Positions 17,614 through 27,037 of a DNA stretch of 33,130 nucleotides are shown in pieces. This stretch comes from Deltaproteobacteria bacterium (lineage in GTDB: Bacteria > Myxococcota_A > UBA9160 > SMWR01): NCBI GenBank assembly GCA_019313245.1, contig JAFDBP010000050.1, positions 1 to 33,130 of the forward strand, written 5' to 3'. The notes beneath the pieces are model-generated. The model saw only the letters and a program-made list of their open reading frames with translations, was not told the DNA's origin and searched no databases. Every line of letters starts with the position of its first letter. The stretch's first letter is position 1. A program made the position numbers and the translations under genes.

Positions 17614-19122
17614 ATGGAGCCGTACCCTGACTTTGCGGCGCGGCTCGGCCTCGCCCTGCTGGTCGCGTTTGCAATCGTCGCGCTACGGGTTTGCAAACGG
17701 CTCGCGCGTTTCGAGCCTCTCGTCTACGGACTGGCGGGCCTCGCGGGCTGTGCGGCATTTCTCAACTTCGGCGGCAACTACCACTGGTGGAACGAGGGTT
17801 TCGTCACTCGCTGGGATCAGTTTCATCTGCAACTCGGGTCCAAGTACTTTCCCGAACTCGGTTACGACGGGCTCTACGCCGCCTCACTCATCGCGCAGGA
17901 ACAGACCGCGCCCGACCTTCCGCTGCCCAAGCGGGTACGCGATCTCACGACCTTCAAACTCGTCACTCCCGAAAACCAAGCGCCCGAACTCTCCGCCGTG
18001 CGCGAGCGCTTCAGCGATGCGCGTTGGCAGAGCTTCGTCAGCGACCACAGCGATTACCTCGAAAACACGCCCCCGCGCCTCTGGCGGGTGATTCGCTCCG
18101 ACCACGGCTACAACTCCACGCCGGCCTGGACCTTCGTCGCGCGGCTCTTCGACGCGAGACTTCCCGCCACGAACGCGACGCTGACCGCCTTTGCCAGCCT
18201 CGACCTTCTGCTCATGGCCGCGATGTTCGCGCTGGTGTTCCGAACCTTCGGGTATCGCGCGGCTTGCCTGAGCCTCGCGCTCTTTGGCCTCGGTTACGGG
18301 TGGCGCGACATCTACGTCGGCTCGCTGCTGCGCCTCGATTGGCTCGCAGCCACGGGGATCGGCATCTGCCTGCTGAAACGCGAGCGCTTTGCGACCGCCG
18401 GCGTCTGCTTCGGCTACGCGGCGATGGTGCGCATCTTCCCGGTCCTGTTCCTGACGGGGCCGGCCGTGCTCGCCCTCGCGGCGCTGCTTCGCGGCGAGAG
18501 ACCGCGTTGGCCGCTGCGGTTGGCGGCGGGATTTGCGGCGATGGTGTGCGTGGCTTTCGCGGCGGGGAGCACCGCTGGGCAGGGAGTCGATGCCTGGAAG
18601 GTTTTTGGCACACACATCGGCGCGTACCGCGATACCTGGAGCGCCGACCTGATCGGTGTCGACACGCTGTTTCTCGGCGGTTCGACCAACCTGTTCGCGG
18701 GTTCGGATGAGCGCGCCGAACGGCGAACCCTGCAAAGCGTAAGGGAGGCACTTGCGAAGTGGCGGCCGGTACGAATTGCCGTCATCGGTGTGTTTCTCGC
18801 ATTGGCCGGATTGGCGATGTGGAGAGCTCCCCTCGCCGAGGCCGCGGTTCTGGGCCTGGTGCCGTTCTTCGCACTGACGCCAGCGGCGGCCTACTACTGG
18901 ATCGCGCTGCTCGTGGTTCCATTGCGGAGAGGCCAGGGGGTTGCACTTGCCCTATTGGTGCTCTCCGCTGCGATGCACGGGATCGAGTACGTAGACCCGT
19001 CTCCGATTCAGGCCCCTTGGCGTTACGCGCTGCTGTCGTGGGGCTACGCGCTGATCCTGCTCGCGTGGCTGACGCCCGACCTCGTGCGGATGATCGGACG
19101 CTCACCCGTGCGGGCGAGTTGA
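17614..19122 (+). CDS. Polytopic membrane protein, GT-C/DUF2029-like glycosyltransferase candidate
   Basis: 502 aa with multiple hydrophobic helices and conserved-looking YDGLYA, GYGWRDIYVGSLLRLDWLAATGIGICLLKRERFATAGVCFGYAAMVRIFPVLFL blocks. Confidence 0.65.
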   Translation: MEPYPDFAARLGLALLVAFAIVALRVCKRLARFEPLVYGLAGLAGCAAFLNFGGNYHWWNEGFVTRWDQFHLQLGSKYFPELGYDGLYAASLIAQEQTAPDLPLPKRVRDLTTFKLVTPENQAPELSAVRERFSDARWQSFVSDHSDYLENTPPRLWRVIRSDHGYNSTPAWTFVARLFDARLPATNATLTAFASLDLLLMAAMFALVFRTFGYRAACLSLALFGLGYGWRDIYVGSLLRLDWLAATGIGICLLKRERFATAGVCFGYAAMVRIFPVLFLTGPAVLALAALLRGERPRWPLRLAAGFAAMVCVAFAAGSTAGQGVDAWKVFGTHIGAYRDTWSADLIGVDTLFLGGSTNLFAGSDERAERRTLQSVREALAKWRPVRIAVIGVFLALAGLAMWRAPLAEAAVLGLVPFFALTPAAAYYWIALLVVPLRRGQGVALALLVLSAAMHGIEYVDPSPIQAPWRYALLSWGYALILLAWLTPDLVRMIGRSPVRAS

Positions 19123-19282
19123 ATCGAGAGTTCGAATTGGCGCTTCGAACGAATCCAGCTCCGGGTGGGTGCCTGTTGCCGTCGAGCGAGCGCCGAAGGT
19201 ATCGTTATTCGTCGATGCAAATGTCCAGTACCGCGCGGCTTGACGTCGCGTGCCGCATCTGTGACGGAGAGGTAGATCGACA

Positions 19283-20737
19283 GTGAGCCAATCGCGGTTT
19301 GACCCAATGCGTCGCCTGCGTCGGCTGGCAGTCATTCTGTGCACTTTCTGGTTGTCTCTCGCGATCCTTCCCGCTGTCGCGCGCGCGGCCGATTCAACGC
19401 CGAGACCCAACTTCATCTTCTTCCTGACCGACGATCAGCGCGCCGACGCGTTGAGCATCGCGGGCAACAAAGTCCTGAAGACGCCGAACATCGACCAACT
19501 CGCCCGAGACGGTGTGCGGTTCACCAACGCGTTCGTGACGACCTCGCTGTGCGCGCCGAGCCGGGCGTCGTTCTTGACCGGTCAGTGGGCACATACACAC
19601 GGCGTGCGAACCAATGAGCCCAGCTCTCGCTTGAAACCGACCCAGACCATCTTCGCGGATCTGCTTCGCGAAAACGGTTACGAGGTCGCGTTCATCGGAA
19701 AATGGCACATGGACGGGGCGGGTCGAGACCGCGAGTGGGACTACTATTTCGGCTTCGAGGGCCAGGGGCGATACAAGCACCCGATAATCGCCGAAAACGG
19801 CGGTCCGGACCGGCGCTATTGGAAGCGCTACACGGACGACATGCTGGCGACCAAGGCGATCGAGTTCATTCGCCGCCCACGCGCCAAGCCGTTTTGCCTT
19901 TTCGTCTTCTTCAAGGCACCGCATCGCTCCTGGATTCGCGCCCCCCGTCACAAGAAGCTCTTCGAGGGCATTGCGGTGCCCGAGCCGGACACGCTGCACA
20001 CCGACTACGCGGGCAAACCCAACGCGTTCAAGAACGCCGACATGAAGATCGGCGACTTCGACGACGTCGCGAGTTTCCAGAAGTTCGCCAAGGACTACTA
20101 CGCGGTGATCACCGCTGTGGACGAAAACGTCGGGCGAGTGATGAAAGCCGTCGCGGACGAGAAGCTCGTCGACGACACGGCGGTCATCTTCTCGTCGGAC
20201 AATGGGTTCTTCGTCGGAGAATGGAATTTCTTCGACAAGCGCTTGATGCACGAACCGTCGATCCGCATCCCGATGATCATCCGATACCCGCGATCGAGCA
20301 AACCCGGCACCACGCGCAAGGAAATGGTGCTCAATGTCGACGTCGCCCCCACCCTCCTGGATCTGGCGGGAGTCTCCGTGCCGGACTGGATGCAGGGCAA
20401 GAGCATGCGGTCGCTGCTCGAAGGCCGCGAAGCCGAGTGGCGCGACGCCTGGCTCTACGAATCCTACGAGTATCCCGCGGTCCACATGGTCCCCAAGAAC
20501 CGTGGCGTTCGCACGGAGCGGTGGAAGTACATCCATTACTTCGAGGATCCGCAGGAGTACGAACTCTACGATCTCGTCGCCGATCCCGACGAGAAGAAGA
20601 ACCTCTATGGCGACCCCGAATTTGCACCGATCGTCGAAGAACTCCGGCAGCGCATGACCCAGCTGCGCCGGGAGACGGGCGATCCCGACCTGAAGCAGGC
20701 TGTATCCACCCGGAGCGGGGCATCGTCGAATCCCTGA
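19283..20737 (+). CDS. Secreted Cys-type sulfatase (alkaline phosphatase superfamily)
   Basis: PNFIFFLTDDQRADALSIAGN, CAPSRASFLTGQ (C-x-P-S-R formylglycine motif), GKWHMDG, SSDNGFFVGEW; signal peptide near N-terminus; GTG start at 19283. Confidence 0.93.
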   Translation: MSQSRFDPMRRLRRLAVILCTFWLSLAILPAVARAADSTPRPNFIFFLTDDQRADALSIAGNKVLKTPNIDQLARDGVRFTNAFVTTSLCAPSRASFLTGQWAHTHGVRTNEPSSRLKPTQTIFADLLRENGYEVAFIGKWHMDGAGRDREWDYYFGFEGQGRYKHPIIAENGGPDRRYWKRYTDDMLATKAIEFIRRPRAKPFCLFVFFKAPHRSWIRAPRHKKLFEGIAVPEPDTLHTDYAGKPNAFKNADMKIGDFDDVASFQKFAKDYYAVITAVDENVGRVMKAVADEKLVDDTAVIFSSDNGFFVGEWNFFDKRLMHEPSIRIPMIIRYPRSSKPGTTRKEMVLNVDVAPTLLDLAGVSVPDWMQGKSMRSLLEGREAEWRDAWLYESYEYPAVHMVPKNRGVRTERWKYIHYFEDPQEYELYDLVADPDEKKNLYGDPEFAPIVEELRQRMTQLRRETGDPDLKQAVSTRSGASSNP

Positions 20738-20804
20738 TTCGGAAGACGAACCGGGTGTCGACGCCGCGGGAATCGATGTGATTTCAGCTGCAGAGCGAGG
20801 AAAC

Positions 20805-22844
20805 ATGAGAAGCCGACATCGACTGCTGCTGATCCTCCTGTTGGCTACAGGTGCCTGCACTTCGCCTCCACAAGAGTCAAAGACGGCCGCTCGTCCCCAG
20901 TTGAAACTCGGCATCGACGTGCAACACATGGATCCGGAGGTGCGACCCCAGGACGACCTCTATCGCTTCGTCAACGGCTCGTGGTTGAACACCGCGGAGA
21001 TTCCCGCAGACAAATCCGATTACGGTGCGTTCACTGAGCTCGCCGACCGCACAGAAAACGATCTGCGCAAAATCATCGAAGAGATCGCTGCGGGTGAGCA
21101 CCCTAATGGAACTGATGAGCGGAAACTGGGCGATTTCTATCGAGCGTACATGAACACGGACCTCATCGAGCGACGGGGCACCGCGCCGATCGACACCGAA
21201 CTCGAACGCATCGCCGCGATATCCACCCGTGATGATCTGATCCGCTACATCGGCCAGCTTCAGCGAGCCGACGCCGCCAACCCATTTGCGGTCTTCGTGC
21301 AACCGGACATGGGCGATTCGAGCCGCTACGCGATCTACGTGTGGCAGACGGGTCTCGGTCTGCCCAATCGCGAATACTATTTCGACGCGGAGTTCGTCGA
21401 AGTTCGCGGCAAATACGTCCAATACATCGAGGATCTCCTGTCGCTCGCGCGTATCGCCGATGCCGCGGCCGCGGCCGATACGATCATGGCGCTGGAAAAC
21501 CGGCTCGCAGAGGCGCACTGGGACAAAGTGCGAAACCGCGATCCCGATGAAACCTACAACCGATTTGCGATCGCCGAGGCAAATAAACTGACGCCGGACT
21601 TCGACTGGCGCGTATTCCTCGACTCGGCGGGCATCGAAGATCAACGGGAAATCATCCTATCGCAGCCCAGCTACCTCGAGGACGCGACGCGTGCTCTGGC
21701 TGATGAACCGATCAGCACCTGGAAGATCTACTTCAGCTTCAAACTCCTCGACGCAACAGCGCCGTATCTGACCGAAGATTTCGTGCGGCTGAATTTCGAT
21801 TTCTCCGAGCGCACCCTGAGCGGAACCGAAGAAATCCGGCCGCGCTGGAAACGGGCCATCGAAGATGCGGACTACGCGATCGGCGAGGCAGTCGGGAAGG
21901 TGTACGTAGCCCGCCATTTCCCGCCCGAAGCCAAAGAGCGCATGGACCAGATGATCGCGAACCTGCGCATGGCTTTTCGGATTTCGATCGACGAACTCGC
22001 GTGGATGGGCCCTAAGACCAGGGAGCGAGCACAGGAGAAGCTTCGAAAGTTCACGCCAAAGATCGGCTATCCGTCCAGATGGCGCGATTACTCATCGCTC
22101 GAGATTCGCCCGGACGACCTCGTCGGAAACATCCGGCGCGCGAACGAATTCGAGTTTCAACGCAACGTCGACAAGCTGGGTGGGCCGATCGACCGATCCG
22201 AGTGGTTCATGACACCTCAAACCGTCAATGCGTACTACGACGCGACGATGAACGAAATCGTCTTCCCGGCGGGAATCCTGAATCCGCCATTCTTTGATTT
22301 TCGCGCCGACGACGCGGCGAACTATGGCGGAATTGGCGCGGTGATTGGCCACGAGTTCAGTCACGGATTCGACGATGAAGGGCGCAAATTCGATGGGGAC
22401 GGAAACCTGCGAGACTGGTGGACCGAAGAAGACAACGAGCGCTTCCAGGAACGCGCGGCTCGGCTCGGCGAACAGTACGACCGCTACAACCCGATCGACG
22501 ACATGAACGTCAACGGCGCATTCACGATGGGCGAGAACATCGGCGACCTCGCGGGGGTGACGATGGCCTATCGAGCCTACCGGCTGTCACTCAATGGCGA
22601 GGAGGCCCCGATCATCGACGGCTACAGCGGCGACCAGCGTTTCTTCATGGGTTGGGCACAGATCTGGCGCCGCCTCTATCGCGATGACGAATTGCGCCGC
22701 CGCCTGAAGGTCGACCCCCACTCGCCGAGCGAGTACCGCGCCAACGGCGCGGTGATCAACATCGATGCATTCCACGAGGCGTTCGACACACGACCCGGAG
22801 ATGGCATGTGGAAGCCCGCCGAAGACCGCGTTCGCATCTGGTAG
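20805..22844 (+). CDS. M13 family (neprilysin-like) metallopeptidase lipoprotein
   Basis: GAVIGHEFSHGFDDEGRKFDGDGNLRDWW (HExxH), GENIGDLAGVTMAYRAY (ExxxD), CPxW-like end; lipobox LLATGAC after MRSRHRLLLILL; ATG 20805 preferred over the track start 20778. Confidence 0.93.
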   Translation: MRSRHRLLLILLLATGACTSPPQESKTAARPQLKLGIDVQHMDPEVRPQDDLYRFVNGSWLNTAEIPADKSDYGAFTELADRTENDLRKIIEEIAAGEHPNGTDERKLGDFYRAYMNTDLIERRGTAPIDTELERIAAISTRDDLIRYIGQLQRADAANPFAVFVQPDMGDSSRYAIYVWQTGLGLPNREYYFDAEFVEVRGKYVQYIEDLLSLARIADAAAAADTIMALENRLAEAHWDKVRNRDPDETYNRFAIAEANKLTPDFDWRVFLDSAGIEDQREIILSQPSYLEDATRALADEPISTWKIYFSFKLLDATAPYLTEDFVRLNFDFSERTLSGTEEIRPRWKRAIEDADYAIGEAVGKVYVARHFPPEAKERMDQMIANLRMAFRISIDELAWMGPKTRERAQEKLRKFTPKIGYPSRWRDYSSLEIRPDDLVGNIRRANEFEFQRNVDKLGGPIDRSEWFMTPQTVNAYYDATMNEIVFPAGILNPPFFDFRADDAANYGGIGAVIGHEFSHGFDDEGRKFDGDGNLRDWWTEEDNERFQERAARLGEQYDRYNPIDDMNVNGAFTMGENIGDLAGVTMAYRAYRLSLNGEEAPIIDGYSGDQRFFMGWAQIWRRLYRDDELRRRLKVDPHSPSEYRANGAVINIDAFHEAFDTRPGDGMWKPAEDRVRIW

Positions 22845-22982
22845 CCCGGGCGATATCGGTACCACAGAGACTCATTCGACGATCGATCTGTCTGTCGTAG
22901 AGCCGAATTCGCCTTCGGCTTCAGCTGGCTGGAATGCCTGCTAGCCTCTCGGCGTCACGACCGGATCGAGGAGCGATGGATC

Positions 22983-24929
22983 GTGCCGCAGCGGAAACAG
23001 GAGCGCTTCGAGCGCCGTCTCTCCCAAATCCAACGCCTCGCGCAGATTGGGTTCTGGGAGTTCGACTTCGCATCCAATACGGCCTGGTGGTCCGACGAAC
23101 TCTATCGGATCTTTGACCTCGAACCCGGCTCCGTGACGCCGACGCACCGTACCCTGGCGAGCCTGCTGCACCCCGATGATCTCACGGTAGTCGATGCGCT
23201 CATTGCCCGAGCCCGAGATGCGAAATCTACCGATGCGGTGGTCCATCGCACCGTGCTCTCGAAAGACAGTGAGCGCCGCATCGAACTGAGGGCAGAGGTC
23301 GAGCACGATGCAGAAGGCCGCCCGGTTCGGCTCTTTGGCATCGGCGTCGACGTCACCGACAAATTGGTCGCCGAAGATGTGATCCGCGACAGCGAGGCGC
23401 GCCTCAGCGATGCCAACCGGATGCTCCAGGCCGTGCTCGACGCAACCCCAGTTCGATTTTTCTGGAAGGACCTGGACCTTCGGTATCTGGGCTGCAACAC
23501 GAATTTTGCAAAGGACGCGGGATTCGACAGCCCCTCGCAGCTGCTCGGCAAGGACGACTTCGCGATGGGATGGAAGGATCAAGCAAAGATCTACCGCGCC
23601 GACGACCGGGTCGTAATCGAGAGCGGGCAATCGAAACTCAACTACGAGGAACCTCAGACGACGCCCGACGGAGAGACCATCTGGCTGCGCACCAGCAAGA
23701 CCCCGCTGCGCACCGCGTCAGGCGAGATCTTTGGCGTTCTCGGCACCTATGAGGACATCACGGAATCGAAGCGGCTGGCCGAGGAATCGCTGCACCGAGA
23801 AAAGCTCGAGGCCATCGGACGTCTGGCGGGCGGCGTCGCGCACGACTTCAACAACCTGCTGACGGTCATCCTCGGCAATATCGATATCGCCCAGGCAAAT
23901 CTGAAATCCGACACGCCACTCGATGAACAGCTTGCAACGATAGGCGCTTCCGCCAAGCGCGCAGCCAACCTGACCGCACAGCTGCTCGCGTTTGCGCGCA
24001 AACAGATCATCGAACCCCGCCCCGTCGACCCGAACGAGAAGATCGACGCGGTGCGACAGCTGCTCCAGCCACTCCTCGGCGAACAGATCGCATTGGAGAT
24101 CTCGACGGTCGATCCGAGTTGGCTGATCCAGATCGACCCGGGACAATTCGAGCAGCTCCTGATCAACCTCGCGGTGAACGCGCGAGATGCCATGCCAAAT
24201 GGAGGGACGCTCTCGATTGCGACCGAGAACGTGATCCTCGGTGACGATTATCAGGCCGAGCACCCAGAGGTGACGCCGGGTCCCTATGTCCTGGTGAGCG
24301 TGCACGACACCGGTGCGGGCGTCGAACCCTCGGCGCAGGAACACCTGTTCGAGCCGTTCTTCACCACCAAGGCGAGTGGAGAGGGCACGGGGTTGGGTCT
24401 CGCAACGTGCCACGGCATCGTCAAGCAGAACGGCGGACACATCGAACTCGTCAGCCGGCCCGGCCAGGGCACGACCTTCGAAATCTACCTGCCTCGAGCC
24501 GAAGCGAAGCACGCGGCTGCCGAAACTCCACCCCAATCAGAATCTTCGCGGCGCGGAAACGAAACGATCCTGTTGATCGAAGACGAAGAGCCCGTTCGGA
24601 GGCTCTGCACGCATGCGCTCGAAAAGCTCGGCTACACGGTAATCTCTGCAAAAGGGGGCGGCGAGGGTCTCGAACTCGCGTCTCGTATCGAAGGCTCGCT
24701 CGACGCTCTCATAACGGACGTGGTTCTGCCTGACATGCGAGGACCGGAGGTTGCGGAGCGGCTGAGAAATGCGCGCCCCGACGTCGCCGTACTCTTCATT
24801 TCCGGCTATACCCACGACGCGATCGCGCGCGATGGCGTCCTCGAACGGAGCGTCAATTTCCTACAGAAGCCCTTCACCATGACGAAGCTCGGGAAGAAAG
24901 TACGCCGCATGCTCGATTCGCCTCGATGA
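22983..24929 (+). CDS. Hybrid sensor histidine kinase (PAS-PAS-HisKA-HATPase-REC)
   Basis: Two PAS-like regions, LEAIGRLAGGVAHDFNNLLTVILGNIDIA (HisKA), NLAVNARDAMPNGG / GTGLGLATCHGIVKQNGG (HATPase), ETILLIEDEEPVRRLC...DALITDVVLPDMRGPEV...QKPFTMTKL (receiver). Confidence 0.93.
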   Translation: MPQRKQERFERRLSQIQRLAQIGFWEFDFASNTAWWSDELYRIFDLEPGSVTPTHRTLASLLHPDDLTVVDALIARARDAKSTDAVVHRTVLSKDSERRIELRAEVEHDAEGRPVRLFGIGVDVTDKLVAEDVIRDSEARLSDANRMLQAVLDATPVRFFWKDLDLRYLGCNTNFAKDAGFDSPSQLLGKDDFAMGWKDQAKIYRADDRVVIESGQSKLNYEEPQTTPDGETIWLRTSKTPLRTASGEIFGVLGTYEDITESKRLAEESLHREKLEAIGRLAGGVAHDFNNLLTVILGNIDIAQANLKSDTPLDEQLATIGASAKRAANLTAQLLAFARKQIIEPRPVDPNEKIDAVRQLLQPLLGEQIALEISTVDPSWLIQIDPGQFEQLLINLAVNARDAMPNGGTLSIATENVILGDDYQAEHPEVTPGPYVLVSVHDTGAGVEPSAQEHLFEPFFTTKASGEGTGLGLATCHGIVKQNGGHIELVSRPGQGTTFEIYLPRAEAKHAAAETPPQSESSRRGNETILLIEDEEPVRRLCTHALEKLGYTVISAKGGGEGLELASRIEGSLDALITDVVLPDMRGPEVAERLRNARPDVAVLFISGYTHDAIARDGVLERSVNFLQKPFTMTKLGKKVRRMLDSPR

Positions 24930-25065
24930 GTGATCGGGGTGGAATCGTGTTGAATCTCAGCTACTGCTCGTGGAGTGGACTCGAGCGCCCGGCGGCTCCG
25001 AGGCGCCTTCTTCGGTACCGCGAAAGCCAACGATGCGATAAGGCATCTGGAGGAGAGTGAACGCG

Positions 25066-26373
25066 ATGAATTGGAAGTCTCGGTTTTCTGGCTGGCTGCT
25101 GGTTGTGGCGCTGTTCTCGAGCTCAGGCGCGTTGGCAGAAGAGGAATTCACACCCCCGAAGACAGCCCAGGAGATGGGCTTGATGCAGGGGTTTCCGCCA
25201 CCCGCCGACAAACGAATCTCGAACCGGAACTTCATGCAAGCGCCGCAGAATCGATGGTCGTTCCAACACATTCGTGAACTGCAGCCCACTCGCGAAATCT
25301 TCCGGGGTACAGCCCCCGCATCGCAATTCGAGAGCGAGCCGCTCGACCTCGACGCGCTGGAATTCAAGACCTCTGATGATCGCCGCATCACGTTCTCGCG
25401 CTGGCTGCAGGAATCCCATACCGACTCGATCGTCGTGCTGCATCAGGGCAAGATCGTTTACGAAAGATATTTGAATGGAATGACTCCGCACACCCAGCAC
25501 CAGATGTTTTCCGTCACGAAATCGTTCATCGGAACGATGGTGCTCGTGCTCGCCGATCAGGGACGCATCGACCTCGCGCGCACCGCCGGAAGCTACCTCC
25601 CCGAACTCGCGGGAAGCGCATTCGAAGATGCGACCGTTCAGCATCTGCTCGACATGACGACAGCCGTGAAATTCAGCGAGGACTACCTCGATCGCGACTC
25701 CGACATCTGGCGCTATGGCTATGTGTTTTCGCTCTGGGGCGACCCCCCCGAAGGCTACCGGGGGCCGATGAGCCTCTATGACTACCTGCCGACCCTGCGC
25801 AAGCAGGGCGAACACGGCCACGCCTTCCACTACGTGACGCCCAACACGGATGTACTCGGTTGGATCGCGAGTCGGATTGCGAAACAATCGGTCTCCGCGG
25901 CGCTGGAAAGCATGCTATTCCAGCCGCTCGGCCCGGAGCGCGATGCCTACATCTGGCTCGACGGTTCGGCCACCGAAATGGCGGGCGGGGGCCTGAACAT
26001 CACGGCGAGGGACGCCGCGCGCTTCGGGCAGATGATCCTGCAAAACGGCTTCTTCAATGGCAAGCGGATCATTCCGGCCGCTGTGGCAAAACGGATCTTG
26101 CGCCCGGGCGACCCCGCCCCGTTCAATCGCTTCTACCGGGACCCCTGGTACGAGCAGGTCGCCTTCGCCTACCACGACCAGTGGTGGACGTTCAACAACG
26201 CCCACAAGGCAGTGAGTGCGCTCGGCATTCACGGACAGCAGATCTACCTCGACGCGACGGCGCAGATGGTCGTGGTCAAACAATCGTCCGATCCGGCGCC
26301 GGAGAGCGACATCAACGAAACCGAAAGCCCGCTCGCCTACCAGGCACTCGCAGAGCACCTGATGAATCGCTGA
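25066..26373 (+). CDS. Serine hydrolase, beta-lactamase class C/penicillin-binding-like family
   Basis: SVTKSFIGTMVLVLADQGRIDL (SxxK), PNTDVLGWIASRIAKQS, signal peptide; ATG 25066 well spaced from GGAGGAGA; track start is GTG 25057. Confidence 0.9.
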   Translation: MNWKSRFSGWLLVVALFSSSGALAEEEFTPPKTAQEMGLMQGFPPPADKRISNRNFMQAPQNRWSFQHIRELQPTREIFRGTAPASQFESEPLDLDALEFKTSDDRRITFSRWLQESHTDSIVVLHQGKIVYERYLNGMTPHTQHQMFSVTKSFIGTMVLVLADQGRIDLARTAGSYLPELAGSAFEDATVQHLLDMTTAVKFSEDYLDRDSDIWRYGYVFSLWGDPPEGYRGPMSLYDYLPTLRKQGEHGHAFHYVTPNTDVLGWIASRIAKQSVSAALESMLFQPLGPERDAYIWLDGSATEMAGGGLNITARDAARFGQMILQNGFFNGKRIIPAAVAKRILRPGDPAPFNRFYRDPWYEQVAFAYHDQWWTFNNAHKAVSALGIHGQQIYLDATAQMVVVKQSSDPAPESDINETESPLAYQALAEHLMNR

Positions 26374-26413
26374 TCGCTCAATCGGTCCGGCACGGCCGGA
26401 CCGAGGAGATCAT

Positions 26414-26560
26414 GTGAGGACGGGGCGGCCGCCGGGCGCAGATCGCGACGGATGGCAGCCTGCGCGTAAGTCGCCGCGACTGACCGATTTCCTGAATGCG
26501 TTCGCGGCGCTTTGCGAATCCGAGCACCTCACCGCGCGGGACGTGCGCGCCGCCCAATAA
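26414..26560 (+). CDS. Possible 48-aa small ORF upstream of napD
   Basis: GTG start after GAGGAG; translation MRTGRPPGADRDGWQPARKSPRLTDFLNAFAALCESEHLTARDVRAAQ; below the size of ORFs listed in the track. No recognised family. Confidence 0.25.
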   Translation: MRTGRPPGADRDGWQPARKSPRLTDFLNAFAALCESEHLTARDVRAAQ

Positions 26561-26711
26561 GAGTGGCGGCCCGCACGGAGAGAAGGATTCCGACAGGCAA
26601 ATTGGTGGCCATGTCTTCGTTGCATCCCCTAAACTCCGCGGCGATGGGATCAAACCTTGCTGAAAGCCCGCTCCTGTAACGACTCGAACCGCGACGTGCG
26701 GGCCGTCACAG

Positions 26712-26725
26712 GGGTTCTGGAACCC
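26712..26725. promoter_or_regulatory. Near-palindromic site in the napD leader
   Basis: GGGTTC-TG-GAACCC, immediately before the napD ribosome-binding GGAGGG. Confidence 0.35.
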
Positions 26726-26745
26726 AATCTGGAGGGAAGCCGGCC

Positions 26746-26985
26746 GTGATCATCTCTGGTGTGGTCGTGGCGAGCAGACCGGAGCACCTCTCGGAAATCC
26801 GCGACGAAGTCAACGGACTGCCCTGGGCCGAAGTGCACTTCAGCGACCCGGAGGGCCGCCTGGTCGTGACGCTGGAGGCGAGCGATCTCGACGAGAGCAT
26901 GGACCGGATGAAGACACTGCAGGCCATCCCACTCGTCCTATCGGCGTCGTTGGCAGAGTTTTGCAGCGACGGTGAATTGACATGA
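26746..26985 (+). CDS. napD: Periplasmic nitrate reductase maturation chaperone NapD
   Basis: 79 aa MIISGVVVASRPEHLSEIRDEVNGLPWAEVHFSDPEGRLVVTLEA...; NapD-like and immediately upstream of napA; GTG start after GGAGGG. Confidence 0.85.
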   Translation: MIISGVVVASRPEHLSEIRDEVNGLPWAEVHFSDPEGRLVVTLEASDLDESMDRMKTLQAIPLVLSASLAEFCSDGELT

Positions 26986-27037
26986 CCTCCCGCTTCTCGT
27001 TTGAGCCCAATCACTCGAATTTCAATCGGAGACGATC

